DNA of 64,000 bases from Aphelocoma coerulescens (GCF_041296385.1 NC_091023.1:26165924-26229923), one strand, 5' to 3'. Shown: positions 25,039 to 39,130, counted from the stretch's first letter. Translations and numbers: made by a program. The notes: generated from the letters alone by a model not told the origin.

Positions 25039-28000
25039 TGGGGTGATTTTAGAAATGCTGAACCTGATTTAATTTCAAACAACTGATTAACATGCAGTTA
25101 TGTGCCAGATTTCCCCTTTGCTGCATTGAAATGCTGGAATTTTATGAATGCCATAGCAACAGAATCAGAAAGGGAGGAAATCTGGAGTGCGAGGCAGGGA
25201 AGCTTGTGTCTGTTTTTCTCTAATGAGCTGAAGCTCTGAAGTGTGCCTTTCCCCCTTAAATTCCAGTTTCCCATTTGTACTCCCCACAGCCAGACTCCAC
25301 GCCTCACTTGGCTGTAGTCCTTCAGTGGAAACTATGCATGGATGCGTGCAGAGCCCGGGCCTGCCAAGGGCTGGGGGACTTTCATTACTCACTTCTACAA
25401 GCCCAGGGTTTGGGCTGCATTAGGCCTAATTGGACCTAAATAACCACGAGTTTGACCGAATTCCCTGATCTGCTTAGCGAGAGGCCTCTCTCACATTTCC
25501 TCGTCCCCCTGCTCCTTTCCCTAAACATTTTGAAAAACTGGCACTTCTCTTACTATCTTTTCTCTCCCAGCTATTAAAAGTGTTCCTAATTCAACTCTGC
25601 TCCTACTAATTAGCTCAACTACATTTTAATTAGTGGGATTTGATCTGCTATTGGACGTGCCAAAATTCAACACTATGGTTTCTCTAATCGCAGTTTCTTC
25701 AGTTGTCTCCTTTCCAGTCGGAGCCAAGCTCTGATTTTCTAGAAGTCACTTCAGTGTTCTTCTCATTTGGAAATAATTTCTGTCATATCATCTTAGTCCT
25801 TTTTTCATTCTTCACCTTACCGTGACTTATTTCCTGACCTATCACACAGAACAGGGTAGAAATTCTAGACCTGATAGGTGCAGTGCTGAGGAGGACAAAA
25901 GGAGAGGGGGTGTGTAAACGAGGATATTGCAGGAGAGAAAGGCCCTTCAGCTGGAACAGCAGCATGTCAGGAGCAGTGAGAGTCTGAGAATTCATACAGC
26001 ACTTCTAACAAGACTGAAAAGAGAGAGAAGAGGGGGGTAGAGACACTCACTGAGCCAAAAACAGATTCCCAAAAGAAAGGAACTCTGGTTTCAAAAGGAG
26101 GGGGAAAAAAGTAGTGGATAGAGCAAGTCCTGCTTTGCCAAGGCCTCTGATGCAGCAGCATGGCCAGTGCACTCTGCCTGTGCAGTAAATCTGGCTGAGA
26201 CCATTCATTTTATCAGTGAAACAAGTCCCCAGAGACAAAACAATTTTATTGCTTTTTAGTTGGTTTCAAAATTAGTCACAGACTGATTTCATTCCTTAAA
26301 TCAAACTGAAGGTGATCACGACCTTGCAAAAGGCTTTCTTCCAGAGAGGCAGGGCTGCACCCAAAATAAGCAGAACCCTTGCCCAGCATCACTGCCATGG
26401 AGAATAAATTGGTTTATAAATGTTAATAAAGAGTTTAAATGCTTTTCAAGTTACTCTGACAAAACTTGGCACGAGAGCCATGCAGAATGATTTCTTCCAG
26501 CAGATCAGCTGGCCAGCCTGGGCCCGGCACGGAGCAGAGGCTGGGCAGAGTCCTTCCACATACTTTACCTAGTTGGGAAGAGCTGGAACAGGCAAGAGCC
26601 TCTCTCGGAGCATGAGGACACTGCTCCGAGCTCCACTGGCTTTGCAAAGGCCTTACAAGTACCTGGAACGCGAAGGGACGGCAGCATCCCCGTGGTGGCC
26701 ATGGAAACAAAAGAGGAGCTGCCCTGAATGGCCGGGACAGCACCTCCCGTGTCTGCAGGATCCACCAGGCTGAGCAGCACCATCAGCACTGCTGGCTGTC
26801 CCTGGAAGGGCTGGCTGTGTTCCCTGGGGAGCTGAGAAAGTCATCTGAAAGGACTGAACCCCCACAGTGCCTGCACAGCACAGTGACAGTGCTCTGTGGC
26901 CTTCCAAGTGATGAGAAGGAGCCTGTGGATTGTGATTCCTGTTACAGCACTGCTCCTATTTGTACATGGTCTTAGTGTGCTTTGCATTTCATTTTTACAG
27001 GCTATTATTGCATATTTTGTGTGGAGGGCTTTTTAATGTTGAGTTATGCTCCTCTGGGGTATAGAAGACAAAAGGTAGGAGTGGATTAAGATACCAGGCA
27101 CGAAGCAAGAACATTTCTTTCTCAGAAAATGTTGCCTGGCTTCTTCCTAGCAAGTTCTGTGCTGTTAAATACCTCCCAATTAATCTGTGGTATCAAAGTG
27201 CTTTTGTTTCATTTACAGTTTTACTCAGTTTCTCAGGAGATGAAAGACAAATAAAGTGACTGAAAATGTTTGCAAATGCAGTCTGAAAGCAAGAGCAACC
27301 TTTTGTTTCATTGCTTGGAAACCCCAAAAAGAGAACTGCAAGGAGCAGTTTGCCTGTGAGACTCAGTGCTTCCTGTTCTTGTTTCTACATGCTCTTTCTC
27401 TCTTAAGAATTTAGACAAATAAGAAGAGGGACACTCAGCTTCTGGCATGCTCTGCCCCGGGGTGCTGAATTCATCTGGCACTGCCCAGGCCCCGTTCAGC
27501 ACCTCCCCGTGCAGTGTCAGTGCAGCCACGGACAACATTCCTCGGGAATGCTGTGATGCACTTCATGATCTCGTGTTTTTCAGTGATAAAAGCCAGACAC
27601 TAGAAGGAAATAGAGAACACATTTTTCCCACTAAGATAGAAGAGAGAGAAGAACATGTGTTACCAGCCAGTTTGCTCAGCTCAATACCTACTTGCTCTGT
27701 ATCATAATTAATCAATTCCTCAAGTAGCAAAATAACCAAAATACATTATTTATTCATCTCACTGTGAGTTATATGGACTCTTTGAACAGAGCAATTATTT
27801 TAAGCTCAGAGATATTAAAAATCAGATAGAACTGCTTTCATGAGGTGAACTCTCATGTTCAGAGGGGAGAGAATGTTCGTTTTTATCAAACAAGATTTTT
27901 TCCATCCAGATATTTCTATGGATTTCCCTGGGTGCAGTTTTGCATGTACCTTCTGGACTCCTGTGACTCGGCAACAACTGCACAATAAAGCTCCCAGAAA

Positions 28001-28738
28001 GGAATTTGGTCTGACAGTGCAGCGCGAGTCTGGCACAGTCCACGCCTCTCCCGTTGTGCAACGAAGGATTCTTAACGTCCCAGCTGCTTTGGAAATGCTC
28101 CTACAGGAGTTTGCTGATGTAGAATTAGCTTTTAAGCTAATGCCAAATAAAAGTTTAAATCAGTATACAATAAAAATCAAGTTCCTGGTGTCCGTCTGGG
28201 ATGTGAGGGGAGTCCTGCAGCAGCTTCAGCACTGACCTTAGGCCATTGAGGGAAACAGCAAAGTGCAAACCATCACCCATTAGAAACAGTGGAACAGCTT
28301 TTTTTATAGCTTCATTTTCTTAGTGGGATAAAAATAAATAATTTCTTAGAGGAACTAACGATCTGAAGAACAAAACACTAATTAAATGTCGTGTTTTCAG
28401 ATCATGAAGCCATTCATATGCCTTAATGAAACAGGCACACAACCCTTCAACTTGTACCCTGATCCTCTTTACTTTGCTGTTGATGTTTAACTTGATTTCT
28501 ATCCGTGGTAACATTCACTGCAGCACCTCAGGGCAGGAGGAAACTGAGTCTGGAACAGCCATTTTTTTGCATTGCTGAAAGCCCTCAGCCCCAAAACATC
28601 ACAAGAACTGGAAATACTCAGGTTCTATCTGAAGGCAGAAACACTGACCAGAGACACCACCAGTCCCTGCTGTGTGTTTTAACCACTGCCCAGTGTCCCC
28701 AGAGCTGCAGGCCCCAGCACGGCACCCGGCTCCCTCCA
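25039..28738. other. Intergenic, no gene recognised
   Basis: Mixed composition. A TAATTAG-rich stretch lies at 25565-25660. Purine-rich DNA is at 26010-26110. Modest GC enrichment occurs at 26500-26900. None of the open frames resembles a known protein. Confidence 0.6.
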
Positions 28739-28914
28739 AGGGCAGAGTCCAACCTTCCCAAGGGCAGAGTCCAGACTCTCTGAGGGCAGAATCCAGCCTT
28801 CCCAAGGGCAGAATCCAGACTCTCTGAGGGCAGAATCCAGCCTTCCCAAGGGCAGAATCCAGCTGCTCTGAGGGCAGAATCCAGCCTTCCCAAGGGCAGA
28901 ATCCAGCTGCTCTG
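28739..28914. repeat. 22-bp tandem repeat, 8 units with 44-bp alternation
   Basis: Eight 22-bp units start AGGGCAGARTCCA. They alternate between two endings, CCTTCCCA and (A/TG)CTCTCTG-like, so the true period is 44 bp repeated four times. The first two units carry GAGTCC where the later ones carry GAATCC. The array gives a repetitive open frame on the minus strand that is not a gene. Confidence 0.95.
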
Positions 28915-31900
28915 AGGGAGGCTCCACAATTTTAACAGGTTTTGCCTGGAGCACAGGATGCAACAGCCTGCTGGGTGTCAAGCTACAGCCAGCCAGGGAT
29001 TGAGAGTTTAAAAAAACATTCCCAAAGCTCCTGAGAATTCCAAGGGAAATATTTAAAGCAGAAGCAAGAGACATTAGAAATGACAGACAGCTGCAGATGC
29101 TCTTATCCTTGTGAGTGAAAACCTAGGAATACTTGAAATACTCCAGATAGTTATGACTGGGCAGCAAACACCATAGCAAAGGTCTCTTTGTTTTAAGTAA
29201 ATCATTAACAGGGCAGCCCAATCACAGTGATAAAAATATCACACTGATATTCTTGGACTAAACTCCCTCACTGTAACTGTCCATCCAAAACTAAAGCTGA
29301 AAAACTGGGACACTTCCAATAGGGGGAAAAAACCACATAAAGAACAAACTCCTGGGACACAAAGTTTGGAAAGCTGATCATTGAAACACAGGAGGTTTAC
29401 TAGAAGTATGTTGTATTACAGCAAAGGAGGTCTGCTCTAAAATTTCAGTCCAAAAATAGCCTTTCTCACGGAGTCCTACTCTGAGTGAAAACATAATATA
29501 AAATAATTAGAAATCTTTCTTTGTCCTTTGCACAGTCAAAGTCTAATTCTTAATTACCCAACTGATTTAATCCATGGTTATGTTTTCAGAAAGAAAATTG
29601 TGTTTTAACAACAGTCCATACCTGGTTTCCTAAACTCCTTGCATTATTGCACCTGGAGGGATTTAGGTACCAATATATTTGGCATTATTTACACTGCTCC
29701 TATTTTGAACCAAACAGGTTTGTGGAGGAAAAGAAAACTAATAAAAATAAGTGTTTCTCAGTTGTCCTGTCCTTTATGTCACCACGTGCACAGGTCAAAC
29801 ACAGCAAGGAAATAAGTCTTCAGTTTTTATGTGGAGTTCTATACCCCCAGGAAACTGATATGGAAAGGGAGAAGGTAAAGATAAGGAAGCCTTTTTTTTC
29901 CAGTCTCACCCATCTCAGTCCTGCAGGACCTTGCATTTATAAACCCCATACAAATAATTTCTTCCCACCATGCTTCAATTAATTGCACAGTTTTGAACAA
30001 ATTAGAGCATCAGCTGGTAGCCCCTCTGCTCCTGCACAGGTCGTGTCTGTTTGACAAGATCAGCCTGGACTGTCCCAAATCTGCTCATTCACCTTGTTTT
30101 CACAAAGCACAATTGTAGTTCTTTCCTTCCTTGGCAGAAAGCTCAACAGAAGTATGGCCTTAATCCATTAAAAACATTAAATCACATTTGTAGATGGTGA
30201 GCCCTTGGCTCCATCCCTGCCATGGGACTCTCACTGATGTGCTAACACAGGCCTTGCTGGCAGCCCTCACCCTGCTCAGGAGAGGCCACTGGAGCCAGGG
30301 ACAGGACAATGTCCCCATCCTGATTCTGTCAGCAGAGCCAAGGACAGGGTAAATCCCCCATCCTTACTCTGTCAGTGTTTAAGGGAAATGTGGCCACAGT
30401 TCACACCAAGGGTGCTACACCTTGCATCAATCCCTGTGCATTCAGCACAGAAACAGGGAGGAAGGATGCATTATTTGGGGCTGAATACGGAAACACTGCG
30501 TTTATTCTCCATACTTCCATTAAGGAATTCCTTGAGTATTTTAGGCACATTATTAGATATCTCTGTTTATATGTACATCTTAAGTGGACATCTTGTTTTC
30601 CCTAGAGAAAACAGAGCAAGAGAAAGGCACACAGAGGGGGCCAGGGACAAGGCCAGTGCCACTGCGCTGGGAGATGCCCCCAAAGCTGAAAGGGCAGAAG
30701 CAGGCACATCCCATTAAGCAGGAACAGGGCTGCTGGAGAAGCAATGAAGGATCTGTATGGAAGGATCCAAGAGACCCTTCAGGGCTGTAAGAGCATTGGA
30801 AAGTCCACTGCAGAATGAGGGGGTCCCAGAGGGAAGCAGGGCTGGAAGGGGAGCTCTGTCTCTCCATTCCATTCCTCAGCTCTCCATTCCTTTCCCTGGC
30901 ACACAGCAGTGCCAGGCCTGGTGATGAGCAAGGGAAGCTTAACGCAGGTTCTTTTCTTCTTTTACCACATGTATTTCATTAGTCTCACACCTGTGTGTGC
31001 TCATATAGTCCAATAAACCTTTATTAAAAAATGAATCCCTCCGTGTCAGGTTCTTTTTCCCAGCCCTGCCTCTGCCCAGCTGTGCTGCCTGCCGGGGGTT
31101 TCCCTGAGCAGCAGCTCACGGACAGCCCGTGGCTGTTGGGGAAACGCGAGTATTCACAGCTGACCTGTCACTGACAAAGAGTCAGGGGTCCCTTTACCCC
31201 GGGGACTGTTCTCCATTGTCCCAAAGGGGACAGATATTTCTCTCATTTATGCAAAGGGAGGACAGGCAAATAATGAATCCCAAAATGGGTTGTTCCTTCA
31301 GAAGCTCCTAGTAACCAGAGGTGATGCCAGGATGGCTGTTCCCAAAACGCACCGAGCTTTACACAGGGCTGCAGCACAGGACAGCAAATAGAAAGCAGCC
31401 ACTGCTCACACATAAAAGCTCCTGTCAGGGCAAAAGAAAAGCTCAGCATGGTTTTAGTTCTGTATTTAAAAAATACAGTAGGAAAAGCTCTTCACAAAGC
31501 TAAACAGAGGCAGGTGAGCTGGCAGCCCCACATTAACGAGCTTGGAACAGGCCCATTCCAAATCCATTAGGAGAAAGATTGCAAGATATTATTTTTAAAA
31601 GATCAGTTTCTCCACCAGGCCATGCACCATCATTTCACTCACACATACTTCACATTTTGTCCATTCCCATTTTCTATGGAGAAGTGAAAAGACTGTTCAG
31701 AGAAGCCAAAATGGAACAGAATAGATTTAAATGTCCCTTTGTGATAAACACTATTAAAGACTGTTCACTTAATAAAGAGTAAATTATAAAAGGAGTCCTT
31801 TTAAAAAAATAATCACATGTAGGGATCATCACTATGCTTCTCAAACAACTTAGGAATTATTTCATTCATTTCAATACCTATTAAGGGTAAGACAGAGAGC

Positions 31901-32252
31901 AAAAGTGTCCTGCCTTGAAGATTAGTTTATTTTATAGTCACTGCTAAACAGACACTGTGTCTTCAGGGAGATGGATGAGATGGAACAAAACATGACTGGA
32001 AAGAAAATGTCCAAGACATGGAAAAACAAGTGAAGAACAGGCAGTTCCAACTTCTGTATTCACAGGCCAAATCCCAGTCAGTGAAAATGAACAGATGACT
32101 CAATCACTTTAGTAAATAAGGGCTCTGTTTGGATGTCCCCAGTTTGAGAGAAAGTTCCTGTCAGGCTCCTTGCTTTACCCTCTGCCCTGGATGCTGCAGT
32201 GCAGGGCTCTGCAGGGCAGCAGGATGAGCTCCAGCAGCAGCTGCAGGGCACC
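28915..32252. other. Intergenic, no gene recognised
   Basis: Ordinary composition. Around 31010-31030 an AATAAA-type signal lies in CAATAAACCTTTATT followed by a GC-richer stretch; this may be a worn LTR end but it cannot be confirmed. No coding exon recognised. Confidence 0.55.
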
Positions 32253-32357
32253 AGCACTGTCCCTCCTCTCCTGAGCACTGTCCATCGCCTCCCCAGCACT
32301 GTCCATCCCCTCCTGAGCACTTTCCTTCCTCTCCTGAGCATGGTCCATCCCCTCCTC
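32253..32357. repeat. 21-bp tandem repeat, 5 units
   Basis: Five 21-bp units follow the pattern AGCACTGTCCATCCCCTCCTG with a few substitutions each. Because 21 is a multiple of three, the minus strand reads as a seven-residue repeat of the form RRGWTVL. No start, splice or conservation evidence supports translation. Confidence 0.92.
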
Positions 32358-35300
32358 AGGGCAGACAGGGCCCTTTGTTGGGTGCAGGTGGCCCCGTGGT
32401 GGCCCAGGCCACAGAGCATGGTCCCCAGGCTACAGGAGGTGCTGTTCAGGCATCAACCAAACCCAAGTTATGTGTGGAACAAGTCCTCTGAGTCTCATCC
32501 AGGGCCTGAGCCAGAGGACCAGACTTCCCTGGACCAGTGTCCAGAGGTGAGTGTGTGCCACTCTGTGCCACTCGCAGAGTGAGTGGCTGTGAGGGACCTC
32601 AGCCAGCAGTGCTGGGCACCGGGCAGTTGTGGGCAAGTCACAGCCCCTGTGGGCCCCTCAGGGAGCTGCTCTGTTCTGTGAACACAGTGGTGGACAGGGC
32701 ACAGCAGGACACGGGCTGAGTGCCCAGCAGCACCTTCAGCTCATGGAAACGTTATCAGATGCTGGGAGGTTTATGGAGCTACATCAGAAATCCCACTGGA
32801 GTGGCTTCAGAGAATGGTTTCACCACTGCCCTTTCCTTGCTAGCAAGGAAAAAGGGACAATGTTCTTTCCTTCTTTGCCTTGCTCCAGGACACTCTGGCT
32901 CTCCCGGTGTCCAGCCAGCAGCACCCAAGCTGTCAGTGCCAAGCCACCCACGGGGCAGATTTGTGTGCAAGGAATGACAGGCTGACAGTGACTGGGCTGC
33001 TCACAGCCTGCTGTAAGGGAACAGACACAGGCATCTGGGACACCAGAATCCAAGGCCTATTAATCCTTTATTTCTTCTGCAGTCAAATTCTGTGGAAGAT
33101 AAAGAGCTGAAGTTGTTCATGACTTACATTCCTAGACTGATAAACTTGTTTCCAACCAACCTTTACAAGTCTCCAGATGAAACTGTAGTGTGACTAAAAC
33201 TTCGAAGGTGGAAAAAGTGTGAAAGTGTTTGACCTTGGTCATTGGTTCCCCTAGTAGCAACAGAAGAATTACATTCAATCTTTTTTTCACCTTATTTTAT
33301 AATATATTTCAAAAAAGAGCCTTGCAGCAGGAGGAATGTGAAAAGCAAATGGAGGAATTTAGATTTCCCTGTCCTTGAGGAGATAAATTTCAGCAAAGCC
33401 AAAGTGACCCTGGTTAAACTACTGGATAATAAATGGATAAGCCTTTCTCCCCAGCCTCCCATGAAACTTAAGACTCATTCCTAACAGCATTTTTCATTTG
33501 TTTTCAAAAGCTGCCCAAGTTGAATTCACTGAGGTTTTTCTGCATCTGACTGATCTCACCTGGAGACAGATGATAAATAAGAGTCCATCAAAGAGTCCAA
33601 AACCCACATTCCTAATCGGGCTAAATTACTGCTGACCCAATCCCATTTGAGTTCTCCCCACCTGAAATAAAGCTGCAGCAAAGACACCCAGTGCAAAAAT
33701 TGCTATTAGACATTAATTATTAGCTATTTTCATTTTGCAGTGTTTTGCAGGGACAAGCATTCACCCAACCAGCAATTAAATCACTTGCACACCCCAGTTT
33801 GTAAGAGATAAACCAGTTTGAACAGATCCCACAAGCAATGTGTGTATGATTTGCAGACATCGACTGACCCTGACCTCCAGACACTGTTTTTTCTTGCATT
33901 GCTTTTGACTCCTGCGATGCCTTGTGCACACTGTCCTTATCTGTTCCAGCCTTCCATCCTGCATTCCTGCTCCATATTCCCGAGGCTGATGCCTACCATT
34001 GCACAGACAGGGAGGGATGGGGTTTTCCTGGTTTTCCCTGTGCCTCCCCAGCAATCAGACACCATCCACGGCAGTTCTGGTGCCGCTCCCTTCTGGAAAG
34101 CCATCCACAGGCAACCCCTGCACAAACCAGCTGTGCCCCAGATTCCTGCTTCCAGCAAAACCCCGTGTCTGGTCTGGGACCTTCCTGCCCTCTCCCTTTT
34201 CCGAGGCTGCTGCGAGAGCCTTCCAGAGGGCTTTCAGCACAAGTGCTGTTCAGTGACAGTTCAGTGACAGTTCTTACAGACCAGCGTGTCTTTAATACCA
34301 GAACTTAAGGAGCAAACCAGTGAAAGGCAGTTTGGATGAATCACTGGAGAGCAGTACCCTGAGATTTACATTTCAGACTCCACTTAAGGCACAATTCCTC
34401 TGGTATTCACCGCAGTATTTCAGCTGTGATGAACACATGTGGCATTAATAAGAAACACAACAGACTGTAACAAGAGTCCCACTGCTGTCAATGCAGCTCA
34501 GGAGTGTAAATAGAAAACAGTTATTTGTAGAAACACTAAATCATAACGAGAGTATTCAAGAGCCTGTGACAGAGAAAGCTGCACAGTTTATTACTGGACT
34601 TGGAGTTTATATGAACCCTCAGGCAAAGATAAATAAACCTCCTGGCTGGGAGCTGGGGGTGTGGATCAGCCTGCACGATCCATGTGTCCGGGAGGTTGGG
34701 AGAGCTGCTGGGGAAGCCATGGGCTGATGCTGGGGCCAGCACGGGCCCAGCAGGAACCTGAGCTCCTGGTCAGGCTCCAGCTTGTGAAGGACACCACATA
34801 CAGATAACATATCGCACGTTCTTTGTTCTTTCAAAAAGCACCAAACCAGCCCTTTGATAGGAACTGGACCCACAAGAGCAGCAGCAGAATTTCAGAGCAG
34901 GAGTGATCTTGAAGGAAGGCTCAGAGATGTGTTTGTAAGGAGAACAGAGGAGCTGCCTTCCATGAAGAGGCATGGATGTACACATTGGAACTGACATACT
35001 TGTTCCAAATTTGCAGTATTGATCAAAGGATTGGCATGGAAAAACATCCCAGAATTTCTTCTCCCCTGCAAATTAAGCAGCTTCGCTCATTCAGTTGTAC
35101 TTGATTGTTTGTGGGAAATGCCCTTTATAGCAAATAGGAAGAACACTGAATAAAATTGTCAGAATAACACGGTCTGTCATCTCTTGCCTTCCCCAAGGCT
35201 GTCAAAAATGAAAGTGTTTAGCATATATAGATCACTGGAGCATATTAAAACAGTGAATTTTGGTTTATCTACAGACTATCTCTTTAAAGAGGCAGCTGAG

Positions 35301-38300
35301 AGCCTCTGCACTTTGAATAAAGCCTCCAGGAGCATATTGAAACAAATCTCTACACCACCCTTTGGAATTCAATCTGTTCCAAGCCAGGTCACAAAAGAAC
35401 CTTCTTATTTTCCTTGTGCCTAGAGAGAGTTCAGCACAGGGCCAAAGGAGAAATGGTTAGAAATATTAAAAAGGGAGAGGAAATTTAAAAAAAAAAGGAA
35501 AAAAAATCTCAGGAGAGCAGATCCTAGAAATACTGAAGTTTAAAGCCTGAGAATTGGCAGGCATCCAAGTAACATAGTGGAGAGACAGTGGGGATTGCAA
35601 GGAATTGGCAGGCAGACTGCATGGGAGATGCCAAATGAGAGCTCACAAAGAGTGAAATGAGTCAGAACCTAGAGAAGGAGATGTGAGAAAGAAAACTCAG
35701 CACAAGGGAGAAGGAGGGAAAGGAGGCACGATCCAGGACTTGCAGCTTCAAAATGTTGGACAGAAATAGCTGAAAAACCCCACTTCTCCAGATTCAATCT
35801 GGGTTGTGGCAGAGAAAGGCAACACCTCGGGGTGATGGGGCACACAGAGAAAAGCGCTTGCAGGGAACCGGGATAAAGCAATAGTCAGAGAAGGCAAGGG
35901 AATCAAAGTCTGGGATCCCTCCTGGGCAGGGGAGGCGCAGGTTTCTGTGACCACTTCTCTCCTTATCTCCAGACTTTGCTATGCAAAGCGAGGCAGGGCT
36001 GCAGCGATGTTGCTGGAGGGAGGGAGGAGCAGATTTAACAGGAATGCATTCCTTTGGAAATTCTGTTGGCTTCATTGGAGATTTCAGAAAAACCTGCAAG
36101 TAGACTCCATATGAAAGTTGTGCTGCACATGACTCTCAGCCAGTCATGGCTTTATTTCTGTCTGTACCTGCTTGCCACAATAAAGGAGCAGAGCCTTGCC
36201 TGCTAAGAAAAGGTAGAATCCTTGTTTCAAGAGAGATTTAAATAGAAAAGAATGTGCCACTTGCTTTGTGATCTTTGCAGCATCTGCTCTTCAGCTATGA
36301 CCTGGGCACACAGGTAGCACATGGGAGCTCTGTGCTGTGGCTCACCTGAAATCTTGAGCAACTTCCAGTGCACTCACCTTCCCTCTTTAGGCTCTGACCT
36401 CTGGTGCCCCATAACCTCAAGTCACTAGACAAGGATACATGCTGAATCTTTACCCTGAAATAATTAGTGCAATCTCTTTATTATTCATGCTCACTAATTT
36501 AGATTACACAGGTAACACAGGCAGCTGTACTGCACTGCGCACGGAGGCACACGCACACATCCAACACAAACCACTCAGTTCTAACCCCAACAACTTCACT
36601 ACCTTCTCCCTTCACATCCTTTTCCCCTTTTGACACACAGCTGTTGTTTTACCATCATCATCTTACATACAAGTATGCTTGAATCACTTTCTAAGCAGCA
36701 ATTGGGGTAGATAACAGTGAGTGGGTGGGTGGGCGTGGAGGAGGCAGGTGGGCTGCTCTGGGCTCCCAAAGCTTGCTGAGCTCACAGCTCAGTGTGACAG
36801 AGAAGAAAAACCAGAGCCTGTGGGTGGGTGTCAGACTGCTCAGACTTGTCAGTGATAAGGCCTTAACACCTGGGAGCTGCTGAGAACGAGGAGCACCCGA
36901 GCAGTGAGCTCTGCCCCCGCCCCGACTGCGCACAGGGGAGCACACGCGGGTTGCAATGGCACATTTACCTGAACCTCAGGGTACTCAAGCTAGCAGTGCT
37001 GGCATCCAAAACCTTGGGATACCAGGACATCTGCAAACACAGCATGCACTTGCTGTCCCCTTTCTCCAGGTGGAACACCAGCTCTTGCCTTTGTGCCAAC
37101 CTGAGCACACACTCAGAGCATCCCTCAAGATAGGAAACCCAAAGCTGCTAATAGCCACCAGCTGCTATGTGCAGTGCTGTTCCCATTTCATACATCACAT
37201 AATGAATTTGCCATACAAAAATCATGAGAATAAAGGAAATTTTTTGAAGAACATTTTAATAATTAATTTTGATATTTCAGGGGAAAAACTGCCATCCTTT
37301 TGTGACTTTTTTTAGACAATATGAAGTGATTTAGAATTTTTACAGTGTTTTAGAACACTTCAGACTGTAGCAAGCTGTCCACATGGCTTTTATAAAGAAT
37401 AACCAATTTCATACATCTTATATTCACTGTACAAAACAATGAGCCCAAAGGTAACTCACCACTTGGCCACATCCTGGGAGCTAAAACACAGAGGGGTACA
37501 CTGGTGTCCTGTTTGTAACTGGGGCTTCCTGAACCAGGACCTGTCCACGTTTAAAACCGGTCAAGTGAGAGATTCCCCCACCCCAGTTTCTGGCAGGGTC
37601 CAGAATCATTTCTCCAGTTGTGTGGTTTTGTTAAGAATACACAGAGCACTATCATGGAACTCACCCAAAACCCAAACCAAAGTGACTGTGCCATACAACA
37701 GGCTCATGATCTGGGATGGATTTGGGACATCAGCACCAAACACCTCAGGGGGAGCGAAGCACAGGGCCCTCCAAATTACAATCACAGCTTTAGGAAAGGC
37801 AAAGCCTCTGGGATTTTTATTGCTTTTGGTGAAAATTAAATAAAGGCAGTAAAGCTCTTAAAAGAACAGAAAGCTCATGGCAGAGTGTGGCCTCACATGT
37901 TTATCCCATGTCTCCAGAAGTACTTGGAGCATTTGCCATGTGGAAAAGCAAGCCAATCAGCTATTTTTAGATTCACTTGATTCAACACATATGGACTGAA
38001 TTCTGTTAGAAATAATGACCTGATGTAGTTACTGCAAGTGCCACTAGACAGAGCTGTTCATCTGATTTCTAACCTCAGAAATATTTATGAGCACAGTGAT
38101 GTGCTAAAAATCCAGGAGGAGTTTGTATTACAGACTCCTTCAGAAAAGTGGCACATGCTTGTAGCAACTGCCTGGCATGTGCAGCCAGGGTGTAGCTTTG
38201 GCACACGCTATAAATAATCTCACTGGAGCTGAGAGCTGCATCTGCCCTTTATGAATTCTCTGGTCACTCACCAAGAGTGAGTGATAAAGAGATGACAGAT

Positions 38301-38929
38301 GAAAAAAAAAAATCTGTTTTTTTCTTGGTTCAACTACAGTGCATGTGTTGAACTTGAAAATGAAGAATACACCTGGAGACCTAAAAGTGCTGTGACAAGT
38401 CCCTGCCTGTGGAGTTACTGTCAAAGACATTTTACTAGAATTTGGGAAAGGCCTAAACAACAGTACCTTTGGAAAACAGAGAAGTTTTCATTCCAGGTAG
38501 GGAACATGCATTCAGACAGTCCTTAAGGGAGTACCAGGGGACTGGACTCAATGATCAGAACAATGCAGGTTGTTCAAACCCAGTATTGCAGTTAGTCACT
38601 GGGTAATGCCTCACTGTGACTGGTGCAGGATTGCTCAGTCCCTCTCACCACGTAATGCAGAAATCACCCAGAACTTAAATGCTTGGAGCTGTGCCGGTTG
38701 ATAGCATCTAATTATCTGCTCTTTTCTCATAAATTTAAGGTAAGCCACATTTTCTTTAAAGGAAAGCAAGCCGTCTTTTTGTGACTAAGCAGAGAGAGAT
38801 CAGCATTAGCACTGGTTCTCCCGGGCTCACGCCCTGATTTGCATCACAGGCAACCCGAAGCAGGAATTTCTGGAATTTCTGCAGCTGTAGCTGCAGCCTT
38901 GATTTCCCCTTGTGGTTGGAGTTAAGCAG
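32358..38929. other. Intergenic, no gene recognised
   Basis: Includes an imperfect GGGT run at about 36719-36735, a short GC-rich stretch at 36890-36950, an 11-bp doublet at 34249-34270 and a probable worn CR1 end at 38535-38590. No protein or RNA gene recognised. Confidence 0.55.
38535..38590 (+). mobile_element. Possible degenerate CR1 3' end
   Basis: GGACTGGACTCAATGATC followed by GGTTGTTCAAACCCAGTATT resembles the CR1 tail (GGACTNGATGATC ... GGTCCCTTCCAACCCA). It is heavily diverged and short. Confidence 0.4.
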
Positions 38930-39130
38930 CTGTGCAGCCACAGCCAGCTCCGGGCCATCCGCGCAGGGCAGGGCTGGCGGAGCGTTTCCAAAGGCTCGGC
39001 TCATGTCCCTGCTGCTCCCGGGCGTTCAGGTGTGGTTTCCGTGCCAGGCGCAGGGAGTGCTGAGGCAGGTCACGGCCTCTGCCGGGCAGGGACCCTCCAA
39101 GGATGTGCAAAGGCCCCAACGGGGCTGAAC
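38930..39130. promoter_or_regulatory. GC/CpG-enriched patch preceding the minisatellite
   Basis: About a dozen CpGs in 200 bp within otherwise CpG-poor sequence. It is the left edge of a 1.3-kb GC-rich block that ends with the minisatellite. Function unknown. Confidence 0.3.

Noticed and set aside
27855..28235. 126-codon plus-strand open frame
   Set aside because: No domain or homology recognised; the length is within chance expectation for this window.
28739..28914. CRISPR-like appearance of regularly spaced repeats
   Set aside because: The units are contiguous with no unique spacers, and the genome is vertebrate. It is a minisatellite.
30950..31170. Possible solo LTR (AATAAA-type signal followed by a GC-richer stretch)
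   Set aside because: No clear TG...CA ends, target-site duplication, primer-binding site or internal retroviral frame could be found.
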